Shown here: one piece after another, positions 34,455 through 43,598 of the stretch
How the letters are laid out: each line of letters begins with the position of its first letter
Numbering within the stretch: position 1 is the stretch's first letter
DNA from: Antedon mediterranea
Lineage: Eukaryota > Echinodermata > Crinoidea > Comatulida > Antedonidae
Length of the DNA: 64,000 bases
Assembly: GCF_964355755.1 (NCBI RefSeq)
Contig: NC_092672.1
Location: forward strand, 15,994,501-16,058,500
Reading direction: 5' to 3'
The notes under the pieces: model-generated
Database searches by the model: none
What the model saw: only the letters and a program-made list of their open reading frames with translations
Told to the model about the DNA's origin: nothing
Translations under genes and position numbers: made by a program

Positions 34455-34786
34455 TTATTTGGTACAAGCAGAGACAAACATATCTTTTGCATATGCATGA
34501 GACTCTGTGACGACACGCTTTAACGTGACGTCATTTTACTTTAGCTGCATGCGAAGAAGTAGTCCATTTTGGAGAGCCAATTATGAAAGTTACCTATTAT
34601 GGACAAACAACAGCGCCCTCTAGTCCCTATTATGGACAGAAAGTCCCCTATTATGGACAGAAAAGTAACCTATTATGGACAGATTTCACCAACCCTATTG
34701 GGATTTTCTGTATTGTAACCAAATAATATGGAGGTTTTATCAATGTTGATCTTTGTTTTTGAAATGTTTTCCCACCAAGTGGTGAA

Positions 34787-35085
34787 TGTTGTGAACGGCG
34801 CCCGCTGGGTAAACAGACCACCCCTCCGACCGAACGAGGGCGTCGCCCCGATAGCTTGATTTGCATACAGGGGGTATGCAAATGTTAACGTGGAGCCTCG
34901 ACGCCGCCCGAACCGGTCTATTCGAAGCAGGGAACCAAGCAAACAAGACGGAGGACACCGATAATCTATATTGACTTGGACTTGCTCTTCTATATCTTGT
35001 GTGATTTAGGACAAGCGGGACTGTTAAGGTAAGCCTAGTAGCTTTCATTATCAGGCCATTCCAGCACCAACCTAAAATCACAACA
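34787..35085 (+). repeat. 5' LTR of gypsy family A
   Basis: 299 bp, starting TGTTGTGAACGGCG and ending AAAATCACAACA, so TGTTG/CAACA are short terminal inverted repeats. The only difference from the 3' LTR that I saw is TGTGTGAT here against TGTTTGAT there (around 35018). It contains the octamer palindrome at 34859-34883. Confidence 0.93.
34859..34883. promoter_or_regulatory. Inverted POU-octamer pair in the 5' LTR
   Basis: ATTTGCATAC and GTATGCAAAT flank AGGGG. ATTTGCAT/ATGCAAAT is the canonical octamer bound by POU-domain factors. The same arrangement occurs in the 3' LTR at 42987-43011. The role as an enhancer is inference. Confidence 0.5.
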
Positions 35086-35086
35086 T

Positions 35087-35104
35087 TGGCGCTGCGAGCA
35101 AAAG
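35087..35104 (+). promoter_or_regulatory. Primer-binding-site candidate
   Basis: TGGCGCTGCGAGCAAAAG begins one base after the 5' LTR. A TGG at this position is expected to pair with the 3' CCA of a tRNA. I cannot identify which tRNA without a search. Confidence 0.6.
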
Positions 35105-35332
35105 CTCGGAAATCTTTTTTTTTGGTGGGGAGGCGGGTGCCTTGATTGCCAACTGGCATTCTTAACGTGATCGGGTTGATTGCGAGGTATTTCGTCCTCT
35201 GCTGAAACTATTAACTTATTGTACTTACGGTGCATTTGTTAGTTTATTGAAGTCGATATCTTTATTGAAGATTACAACATACCGGTAAAGTTAATCACGC
35301 AGTGTTGTGGCATTTGGATACTTGCTGATTAG
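35105..35332 (+). other. gypsy leader, first part
   Basis: Untranslated sequence between the PBS and the foreign LTR. No feature is seen apart from an A/T run (AATCTTTTTTTTTGGTGGGG). Confidence 0.5.
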
Positions 35333-35977
35333 TGTAATATAACGATATACTTTTATATTTAAGAAATTGACCTTTGTATCGGAATTCAAATAGGTTCACA
35401 AACTTGACCCAGAAAGTCCAGAGGAGAGTTTGTCCAGATGTTTTAATGACCATTTAGTTTATAATAGAGTCCCTAAAGAAAACACTTAGCTTAATTTTGT
35501 GACTGTTCCCATCGTAAAACAATTATATATTGACAGTTTTTAGCAGAGATTCGACAGGGCCAATTCATCATTGTAACCTCCCCAGATAAGATCAATCACT
35601 CCCACTTAAACACCCCTGGATCAACTTAGGACCAATCGTTACCCTCACAGATTACGTAGTGACATATACAAATGAACCGAGGGCCAATATACTCCCAAGT
35701 TTCAGAAGGGCCCAGACACACCTTACAGCCACCTCACGGAGCACACACCTCACAGCCACTTCTTCAGAAGAACATCTACACCTCACAGCCACTTCTTCAG
35801 AAGCAGACCTACACACTTCACACCTCACCGACAGCATCATTGATCCTCCGTTCCTTATCTATACTTATAGTTGTATATTGTACTGAAGTATTATACTGAA
35901 TAAACAATATATGTGTTACGACAGTCAAGCGAGTAAGAGTCTTCATTAGTACCTCAACAACGCAACATTATATTACA
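35333..35977 (+). repeat. Solo LTR of gypsy family B inside the leader of family A
   Basis: 645 bp, starting TGTAATATAACG and ending ACATTATATTACA, homologous throughout to the minus-strand LTR at 18447-19639. No family B internal sequence adjoins it, so it is a solo LTR (or an ancestral part of this leader). No clean target duplication is visible. It contains a tandem repeat of CACAGCCACTTCTTCAGAAG at about 35750-35802, which creates repetitive spurious ORFs. It shows the LTR state without the TTAA insert. Confidence 0.8.
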
Positions 35978-36557
35978 TATCGACGGGGTTAGTCGATGCG
36001 TACCGGGAGTTGTACTTTTTTTGCTGTAGTTGAAGGATTAGTGGGCAGTTTACTAGGCCGTATCACCTGGTGGGATACTAGGCGTGGCCGTTGAACTGAG
36101 TGGCACCACTAATTTTAAATTTGATTGTTTTTTATTGATAACATCTTTTTCGTCCGTCAGTCAGGTTTTTCATCTTGAGAAATTATACTGGCTGTGCGTA
36201 TTATATTGTGTTAACCTCACAGTGGCATTATCGCTCTCCTTTCTTTGCATCGGGGGAAGGTTTAGTGGTAAGTGTTGTTAAACTGTATTGACGTCTTTTT
36301 GAATGATCTAGTTGCTTCTCATTGCAGGTTTGCTGGTGAAATATTTTATGATATTTGCATCTCCAACAGCCATTTTGCAATATTGTGTGTGGATTACTGC
36401 ATTGACGATATTTGATTCTACTGTTGGGCCTGTAATTTTTATTACGTCTGGCGGTATTTTAATTTGTATCGTACTCTTTGCTTAATAACATCGGCCATAC
36501 ACTGTAACTAGATTTAGGAGCATAACAACCCAATAGAAGAGAAACACTTTTTAGATC
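35978..36557 (+). other. gypsy leader, second part
   Basis: 580 bp before the Gag ATG, with no convincing ORF. Several GTAAGT/AG-type sites are present (GGTAAGTG near 36267), but nothing shows that they are used. Confidence 0.4.
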
Positions 36558-38461
36558 ATGTCGTCTAATAAGGTTCTAGTTAACTTTTGCCCAGTGCAAG
36601 ATCTTCATGGAGTCCCTAATGTAGGGAAGAAACGAGCAACTAGAATAATTAAATGGCGGGCTACCCATGGCAACATTACGCCCTCTAATATTAACCAGAT
36701 ACACGGAGTAGCTGGTACTGCCAGGTTAGTGGACTACCTGGATTTTCAGCCGAATCCGAGTATAGGGGGAGGCGTAGGCCAGATGATTGATAATGTGTCA
36801 CCTCTAGTGGAAAAGCAAAATAGAGCGGCCAGAAAGGGGTCGCAGGTCTCACAATCTGTAGATATGGAAGGGGCATACCGGGGGCAAAATGACGGGGGCC
36901 ATAGTGGTCGATACCACGTCCTCTCATCGCCCCAGGCTACTCCTTTATTAGACGTACCAGGTACGTATTATACTGCAGGACCTGCTAGTGATCCTCGTTA
37001 TCTCGAGGGTGGGCTTAGGGCTTATACGCCATCCACCTTCGCTGGGCGTTCTGACCAGGATAGGAGTAAGAGTAGGTCAACACAACGTAGGAGCTACATC
37101 AAAAAGCCATCTCCAATAACCTTAGACTCGTGTTTTAGCTCTAGGGAGGACGAGGAGGAAAGACTCCCCAGGAGACTATCTAAAACCGCTAGGTCTAAAA
37201 CTAGGGCTCGCCGGCGATCTCCATCAGCCAGCGATAGTGACCTTAGTGGGGATGGTGCTGATACTGATAGTAGCAGGAGTAGAGAGTCGGATAGACATAG
37301 TGCAGGGGCTAGGACAGCAGTGGAGTGTCTTAGGGCTACCTCGAGAATCGGGCACTATGAAGGCCGGCAGAGTTTTTTAGAACGTAGGAGGATGCGTAAA
37401 AAAGATATACCTAGGTCTCTAACGTTTAAGGGGAGGGGAGACAACTGGTCCTTTTTTAAGCGGCGGTTGGCTTCATTTATAGAGGAACAGGAACACACAA
37501 ACCGTGAAAGTAAGGACGTCCTTACTTGGTGTTTAGACGGGGCGGAGGCTGAGTTCTATGTGAATCTGATAGAAATGGACGCTGATATGGGCTTTAGGCA
37601 GATCATTAAAGCTTTCAACCGACGTTTTAGTGAGGACGAGCTCCCCGCAGTCCTCCAAGCTAAATTAGAGACTGCTACGCAAAATGAGGGAGAGACTATA
37701 GAGGAATGGGGAGATAGAGTGCTAACCCTGACTAGAAAGGCGTTTAAGGATTTGCCCAAGGAGTGGATCCAAGAGCAGGCCGTAGTTAGGTTTTGTATTG
37801 GGTGCAGGGATGCAGAAGTAGGTATAGGCACGTCATGCACAAGCACTGCTCAACTATTCCCAGAGCTATTAGGGAGTTTGAAAAATATGATAGTTATAGG
37901 GGGTTATATAGTAAACGTAAGAGTAAGGTTAAGGATACCGTGAAACCTCATGTTAGGTCCACGGTCCGTACTTCTTTTGCACCCCCACTATCTTTTCAGC
38001 TACCTTCAGAAGACCAGGACGATACCGAGGGTGAAACTGGCGATGAGGTGTCCATTCAGCAGGTGCGAGGGAGGCCTATGAGGGGAAACCGTGTAACGTT
38101 TCAAAGGCCAGCACCAGCTTGGGTTCCTCCGGAACCCGCACCTACTGACGGCCAGAACCAGCCTCGAACTGTGACGTCGGTGCCACCCACCAACAATACT
38201 CCTACTACGGAGGCCCGTTTGGTTACTGTGGAGGGTAATTTCCTGACGTTGAATACCAATCTGGGACGGGTGGAGAACACCGTGAACACGGAGATTGCCG
38301 CCATGCGGAATCAATTGGATCAGCTCATGCGTTTCCTGAGACCAGGCGAACTGGCTTGCTTTGAATGTAAGGAGGTGGGACACTTCCGCAGGGAGTGTCC
38401 GAGGTTAGCGAGCCGTTTGCGTCAGGTTAGTGGCAATGAGCAGGATCCGTTAAACGAGTAA
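36558..38461 (+). pseudogene. gypsy Gag (one frame break) with HhH-like N-terminus and CCHC knuckle
   Basis: Gag is the structural protein that packages the element RNA. The ATG at 36558 follows TTTTAGATC. Residues about 14-65 (LHGVPNVGKKRATRIIKWRA, then THGNITPSNINQIHGV) resemble a ComEA-type helix-hairpin-helix. A low-complexity Arg/Ser/Asp region covers about 170-250. A retrotransposon Gag domain (FKGRGDNWSFFKRRLASFIE to EQAVVRFCIGCRDAEVG) covers about 290-425. Around 37825-37850 the frame is lost, and the rest continues in another frame, with the zinc knuckle CFECKEVGHFRREC (C-x2-C-x4-H-x4-C) at about 38361-38402 and TAA at 38459-38461. The two frames overlap at 37793-37943. The break may be a mutation or a sequencing indel. 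Confidence 0.85.
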
Positions 38462-38593
38462 GGGTTGGGTCAGAGGGCCGACGACCTAACCCGGTTCCGG
38501 AAGCTGGCCAGAAGGAGGATGGTTCCTCGGCTATCCCCAAGCTAGGCCCGATGGCCAAGCCTGTAGATACAGAGGGGGGTAGCACTGGATCCT

Positions 38594-39658
38594 GTGACGA
38601 TCATTGAGCCATCTGCAATTAGCTCAGGGCTGATTGAATCATCTACACCGACGACAACCAAAACTGAAGAGACTCAAACCCGGATTGTTATCAATAGGGT
38701 AAAGTCGTTGAATGCGTTGCATGCAACTGCTTTTGTCAATGGTACAAAAATTGACGCAGTCGTGGACACTGCAGCGGATTTTACCATACTATCCGATAAG
38801 GTTTATAAAAGTCTAGATCCGGCACCACCTGTGGTGTCCACCCTGTCCTTTACTTTGGCAGGGAGGGGGACATCTATGCCAGGGTCGAAGGTGGGGCCTT
38901 TACAGTTTACATTGGGAACCAAAGAGTACCATGAATTCTTTTATGTTGCCCCCATCAATGACGATATGCTCTTGGGTGGGGATTTTCTTCATCCACAGGG
39001 AGCCGTTATCGATTGTGGAAATTTGCTTTTGACAATTGGGGGCAGTACCATATCTCTAAGAGGGGATTCACCGATGGAGCCTAGGGTTGCCCAGGTAACG
39101 GTGGCTAAACGGAGAGTAATTCCTCCTCACTCAGCCGCTCATGTTAAATGTAAACTTGTGACTAACAATTTATCTATGCCTGATTTCTTTATAGAGCCAG
39201 TTCCAACTACTGACGATGTGGCGATACCGGCAACTTTACATCTACGCACTGATGCGCCATGCATCTGTGTCATCAACACATCTGACCACTACCTTACTAT
39301 GAAAAAGGGTAGACAGATAGGTACGGCCAGGGAAGCTGAAGGGGTGAGTGTGTTCCAGACGGGGGTGACTCCGTCCGAGGATGCTTTGTCGAATCAAGCG
39401 GACGATGACGGTGACCAACCTGAGGGGGTGCCGGCGCACCTAGTGGGTATGTTGGACTCTTCGAGATCTAATCTCTCAAGTGAAGAGGCTGACGCGCTCA
39501 CTAAACTATTGGTTGATTACCAGGATGTCTTCGCCGCTCATCAGTTCGACATTGGCACCTTTGGTGATTTTGAACACACACTGGAGATGCCTCACCAATC
39601 AGGCAACGGCTCCGCCATACTCCTCTGCGTTTTGTGGGGGAGGAGGAAAAGGAGATAA
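38594..39658 (+). pseudogene. gypsy Pol: protease region
   Basis: Same frame as the zinc-knuckle part of Gag. Three in-frame stops lie between Gag and the protease (TAA at 38459 and two TAG codons at about 38540-38560), so expression as a fusion would need more than a single readthrough. The aspartic protease is recognised from IDAVVDTAADFTILSDKVYK (DTA in place of the more usual D(T/S)G) and from DMLLGGDFLHPQGAVIDC. The linker to RT ends in VDYQDVFAAHQFDIGTFGDF, typical of gypsy Pol. The frame is lost near 39605-39612, where RT starts in the next frame; the open stretch to 39658 is therefore out of register at its end. Confidence 0.85.
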
Positions 39659-40623
39659 AGAAGATGTTGGAGGCTGGTGTTATTCAACCATCCATGTCCG
39701 AATGGGCATCACCGCCTGTGTTGGTCCGGAAGCGCGATGGTTCTGTGCGCTTTTGCATTGACTATCGAGCTCTCAACAACATCACGACTAAAGATGCGTA
39801 TCCATTACCTCTGATTCGTGATTGCCTTGACACACTGTCGGGGAATATCTGGTTTTCTAAACTGGACGCGATTTGGGGTTACTGGCAGATTAAGATGAAG
39901 GATGAAGACCGTAAGAAGACAGCGTTTATCACCAAGCATGGCCTGTATGAATTCGTGAAAATGCCATTTGGTCTTACCAATTGTCCTGCAACCTTCTCCC
40001 GTGCCATGGGTTTGGTGCTGCGAGGATTGGCGTGGGATACGGTATTGGCATTTCTCGATGATATTGTCGTGCTAGGTAAAACGTTTGAAGATCATCTCAG
40101 CAACCTCTCTCAGGTTCTGCAGCGATTTCGTGTTAACAACTTTAAACTTAAACCTAAAAAGTGTGTTTTCTTTCAGAAACAGGTTGAATTTTTAGGGCGA
40201 ATCGTTGGGGAGGATACGGTGGCGGTGTCCGATTCGGATATAAAGGTTGTTCAAGACTGGCCGACACCTACCAATCTGAGAGAAGTACAACAGTTCTTGG
40301 GGTTGGCTAATTACCATAGAGAGTTCATTGAGAACTTTGCTGGTTTAGCTGCACCTCTATATGAACTCACTAAAAAAGAGGTGAAGTTTCACTGGGATGA
40401 GGAACAACAACAAGCGTTCACAGGCCTGAAAGCTGCTCTCGTTCAACCTCCTCTACTCGCCTTGCCGAACGGGACTGATGAATTTATTCTGGATGTCGAC
40501 GCTTCGGATCAAGCGCTAGGAGGCGAGCTGCTCCAGGTACAGGAAGGTAAAGAGAAGGTAATTGCATACGCAAGTGCCCGTCTAACTCATGAACAACGGA
40601 ACTATTGCACAACACGCAAGTAG
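39634..40623 (+). pseudogene. gypsy Pol: reverse transcriptase and start of RNase H
   Basis: RT motifs appear in order: GSVRFCIDYRALNNIT, IWFSKLDAIWGYWQIKMKDE (first catalytic Asp), FVKMPFGLTNCPATFSRAM, LAFLDDIVVLGKTFEDHL (catalytic pair as F-L-D-D), KPKKCVFFQKQVEFLGRIVG, then the thumb VQQFLGLANYHREFIENFAG. RNase H begins with EFILDVDASDQALGGELL. The stretch ends at a TAG at 40621-40623 that replaces a conserved codon just before LLAIVFMTRHFRHYLLG. The frame is the same on both sides, so this is a point nonsense change. Upstream, the homology starts near 39612 in this frame, before the first ATG. Confidence 0.92.
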
Positions 40624-41655
40624 TTGCTAGCAATTGTGTTCATGACAAGGCATTTTAGGCACTACCTTCTAGGTAGACCTTTTAGAGTGCGGACTGATCA
40701 CAACAGCCTGACCTGGCTCCTCAACTTCAAGCAACCACAGGGGCAACTCGCTCGGTGGATCGAGGAGCTGAGTCAGTACCACCTGCTGATTGAACACCGC
40801 CGAGGGCAACGCCATGGCAACGCCGATGCTCTTTCTCGCCGACCAGAAACTCATGACAGTAGCCACGAACGGCCGGCGCTTGAAGGGCTTCCCTGTGGGG
40901 GCTGTTCGTACTGTCAACGAGCGGATGCAAGATGGTCAGCGTTCCAGGATGGAGTAGACGACGTTGTGCCCATCGCGCACATACACCAGGTAGCCGTGGA
41001 CCACCTGGAGGGTACTCTGCCAGGGGACGATGTTCCTTGGGACCCCGGTGGACAAGTAAGTATAGAGGTATCACGGACTGCTACTAACGGTACGATTCAG
41101 TTTTCTTTCCTACAGGACGATGATGGTGGACGAGTGGCTGCAGTACAGCTACGCCCGAAGGGAGCCGAGTGTTGGGGTTATTCACTGGACGAGCTACGGC
41201 AACATCAAACGAGTGATCCTGACTTGGCACCTGTTCTGGACTGGTTGCGGAATGGGGAACCTTCCGAGAATCAGCTGTTTATCTCCAGCGCTGCCACCAA
41301 ACACTACTGGCTGAATAGGCAACGCTTGCATCTCACGGAAGCAGGTATACTGTTCATCAACCAAGCAGAGGGTACCGGACGACTACTTTTGTTGCCCAAG
41401 GAGCTACACGCCGTAGCTTTTAGGTTACATCATGATTTGCCGTCGGCGGGTCATCAAGGGGTCGCCCGGACCAAGTTCCGATTGAAGGAGAAGATTTTCT
41501 GGTACGGTATGGGCGGGGATATACAGAGGTATGTACAGACTTGCAATATTTGTAATAGAAGCAAGAAGGCTACTCGGCAAGGTCGACACCGGTTGACTGA
41601 ATTCCAGGCCGGAACGCGTACATATCGATTTCCTCGGCCCGTTACCAAAAACTGA
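40624..41655 (+). pseudogene. gypsy Pol: RNase H and integrase zinc-binding domain
   Basis: It continues RT in the same frame after the TAG. The RNase H C-terminal block is FRVRTDHNSLTWLLNFKQPQ and HRRGQRHGNADALSRRP. After a linker of about 200 residues comes the integrase HHCC domain, with HHDLPSAGH giving the two His and CNICNRSKK the two Cys. Near 41615 about 11 bases appear to be missing where the integrase core should begin, and the frame shifts; the last 15 residues are out of register. The linker includes an Asp/Gly-rich part with LVPxxH-like character but no further recognisable domain. Confidence 0.88.
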
Positions 41656-41677
41656 ACCGGGGAACATTTACATTCTT

Positions 41678-42682
41678 ATGATGGTCGACCAATTCACAAA
41701 ATGGGTTGAGATCAGCCCGCTCTCGTCTCAGGTTGCGGAGGTAACCGCTAGAGCCCTAGTAAGGAACTTCTTCTCTAGATTCGGTGTACCTTTTCAGCTA
41801 CACTCAGACCAGGGGAGAAATTTTGAAAGTGAATTGTTTGCATCTTTATGTAAAGTTTTACAGATCCACAAGACCCGGACGACAAGCTACCGACCGGCGG
41901 CTAATGGTCAAGTAGAGCGATTTAATCGCACACTCATGGATGCTGTACGATGTTTCGTTGGGAAGAGACAACGAGACTGGGATGTCTATCTACCGCAGAT
42001 TGCTGGTGCACTACGCGCCACGGTGAACCGCTCGACTGGTTTTACTCCAAACATGCTGATGCTGGGCCGAGAGGTTAATTTACCAGCTGATCTCATGTTC
42101 GGAGAATGCCGGTCCACTGATGAGCAGGAAGCCGCTATCTACGTTGCAGATTTGGTGAAAGCGACCCGTGATGCCCATGGCATCGCTAGGGATACGCTAA
42201 AGCAGACTCAGAAGAGAATGAAACGGGACTATGATCTTCGAGTGCTGGAACGTCCATACCAATGTGGGGACAAAGTCTACGTTCTGGACAACGCTACCCC
42301 TCGGGGGAAGTGCAAGAAATTGTGTCCCCCCTGGAAGGGGCCCGGTATTATTACTAACGTTATTAGCTCTTGTTTATTTCAGGTGCAGCTGAGAAATAAG
42401 ACGGTGGTGTTAAATCATGATAAGCTGAAGCCCTGTCGGGATCGACAACTTCCCAAATGGCTGGCTGATTTTCATTTACCCCCTCTCTCTTCACCTACAG
42501 ATCCGGATGCAGGAGGACCGTTGTATTTTCTATGTCGCCAGCCCTGGGCCGGCTCATTTATGATACAATGTGATTATTGCGAGGTGTGGTACCATGGTGC
42601 ATGTGTGAATATTGCACCATCTGAGGCCTTGGACATCGACTTATCTCGATGTGCGGACTGCAGGTCCTCGGTTAACGATTAG
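41678..42682 (+). pseudogene. gypsy Pol: integrase core, GPY/F-type module and PHD finger
   Basis: Integrase catalyses insertion of the cDNA. The core is clear: the first catalytic Asp in LMMVDQFTKWVE, the second in QLHSDQGRNFESELF, and Glu in AANGQVERFNRTLMDAVR, with standard D,D-35-E spacing. Homology begins about 20 codons before the ATG at 41678. The C-terminal module has GDKVYVLDNATPRG and WKGPGIITNVIS (GPY/F type). Residues about 278-330 form a PHD finger: FLCRQPWAGSFMIQCDYCEV, then WYHGAC, then RCADC before TAG at 42680. The first Cys position of the PHD is Phe here. Many gypsy elements carry a chromodomain in this place; a histone-tail reader role in target choice is inference. Confidence 0.9.
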
Positions 42683-42902
42683 GTACTCGCGTTTATTTTC
42701 TCTTCTTCCTCAGGCAGGGACCAGTTGCCGTTTGCTGACGGAAGCGGGGGACGGTGCTACTGGCATGTTCCACGGCCATTGACTATCTGAAGAGATCGTT
42801 GGGAGCAGTCTACATAGCTACGGGTATCGGGTGTTTTTTCACGTACGAAAATCACCCGGCTTACCCCCGAGGTGGATCCGGGACGGGGTGCCCACTTTTC
42901 AA

Positions 42903-42914
42903 ACACGGGAGGAG
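42903..42914 (+). promoter_or_regulatory. Polypurine tract candidate
   Basis: ACACGGGAGGAG ends directly at the 3' LTR start (42915). A purine-rich run here is where plus-strand DNA synthesis is primed in LTR elements. Confidence 0.65.
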
Positions 42915-43213
42915 TGTTGTGAACGGCGCCCGCTGGGTAAACAGACCACCCCTCCGACCGAACGAGGGCGTCGCCCCGATAGCTTGATTTGCATACAGGG
43001 GGTATGCAAATGTTAACGTGGAGCCTCGACGCCGCCCGAACCGGTCTATTCGAAGCAGGGAACCAAGCAAACAAGACGGAGGACACCGATAATCTATATT
43101 GACTTGGACTTGCTCTTCTATATCTTGTTTGATTTAGGACAAGCGGGACTGTTAAGGTAAGCCTAGTAGCTTTCATTATCAGGCCATTCCAGCACCAACC
43201 TAAAATCACAACA
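42915..43213 (+). repeat. 3' LTR of gypsy family A
   Basis: 299 bp, essentially identical to the 5' LTR, with TGTTG/CAACA ends and the octamer palindrome at 42987-43011. The sequence after it is the start of direct repeat copy 2, not a target duplication. Confidence 0.93.
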
Positions 43214-43598
43214 GTAGCCTCGAAGTTTGAAGAGAAAGCAAATTAGTATTAACTAATAATACTATTACTTCTACTCGCGAAATAAACTACGTACGTACGA
43301 TCGAGTACGCCAACAAAATCACCTATTATGGACAACACAATGGATGGCGCACTACTCCAATAAACTCGCCTATTGTGGACAAAAAGTCGCCTATTTTGGA
43401 CAGCCAATTATGAAAGTTACCTATTATGGACAAACAACAGCGCCTTCTAGTCCCTATTATGGACAGAAAGTCCCCTGTTATGGACAGAAAAGTAACCTAT
43501 TATGGACAGATTTTACCAACCCTATTGGGATTTTCTGTATTGTAACCAAATAATATGGAGGTTTTATCAATGTTGATCTTTGTTTTTGAAATGTTTTC
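43214..43598 (+). repeat. Direct repeat unit, copy 2 (uninterrupted)
   Basis: Matches 30321-30522 joined to 34575-34771. It keeps the empty target site of the 4 kb TIR element at 43393-43401. Irregular CCTATTATGGACA motifs occur at 43321-43508, for example CCTATTGTGGACA, CCTATTTTGGACA and CCCTGTTATGGACA. Confidence 0.88.

Larger units (their letters stand above)
30523..34565. mobile_element. 4.04 kb TIR element with 9-bp target duplications
   Basis: The termini are GG(TG)ACTACTTCTTCGCATG and the complement of the same sequence. The inverted match runs about 50 bp, including GCATGCAGCTAAAGTAAAAT. ATTTTGGAC (30514-30522) and ATTTTGGAG (34566-34574) flank it. The empty site ATTTTGGAC is preserved once at 43393-43401, which proves insertion. 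A 9-bp duplication is typical of Mutator-like elements (inference). No transposase was recognised. The interior is built of smaller palindromic elements (31009-32496 and 32831-34454) and inverted repeats. Confidence 0.88.
30321..34771 (+). repeat. Direct repeat unit, copy 1 (interrupted 30523-34565)
   Basis: 30321-30522 plus 34575-34771 equals 43214-43598 with small indels. The unit contains seven degenerate CCTATTATGGACA motifs at roughly 20-30 bp intervals and ends in AATGTTGATCTTTGTTTTTG, then GAAATGTTTT. Copy 2 lacks the 4 kb insert. Copy 1 abuts the 5' LTR of the gypsy element (15 bases away) and copy 2 abuts its 3' LTR with no gap. Confidence 0.85.
34787..43213 (+). mobile_element. 8.4 kb Ty3/gypsy LTR retrotransposon (family A)
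   Basis: Two 299-bp LTRs bracket, in order, a PBS-like site, a leader containing a foreign solo LTR, gag with a CCHC knuckle, protease, RT, RNase H, integrase, a GPY/F-type module and a PHD finger, then a purine tract. RT before integrase defines Ty3/gypsy. The LTRs differ by only about one base by eye, so the copy looks young. The coding region nevertheless has a gag frame break, a pol frame break near 39610, a nonsense codon at 40621, and a deletion/frame break near 41615. No target duplication is present: GTGAA lies left and GTAGC right. Confidence 0.93.

Noticed and set aside
35652-35899. Several overlapping ORFs on both strands with repetitive HLTATSS-type peptides
   Set aside because: They are translations of a short tandem repeat within the family B LTR, and mirror ORFs occur in the other LTR at 19088-19362.
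42754-43209. ORFs across the 3' LTR on both strands
   Set aside because: They are duplicated in the 5' LTR (34651-35159) and reflect the GC-rich LTR sequence, not genes.
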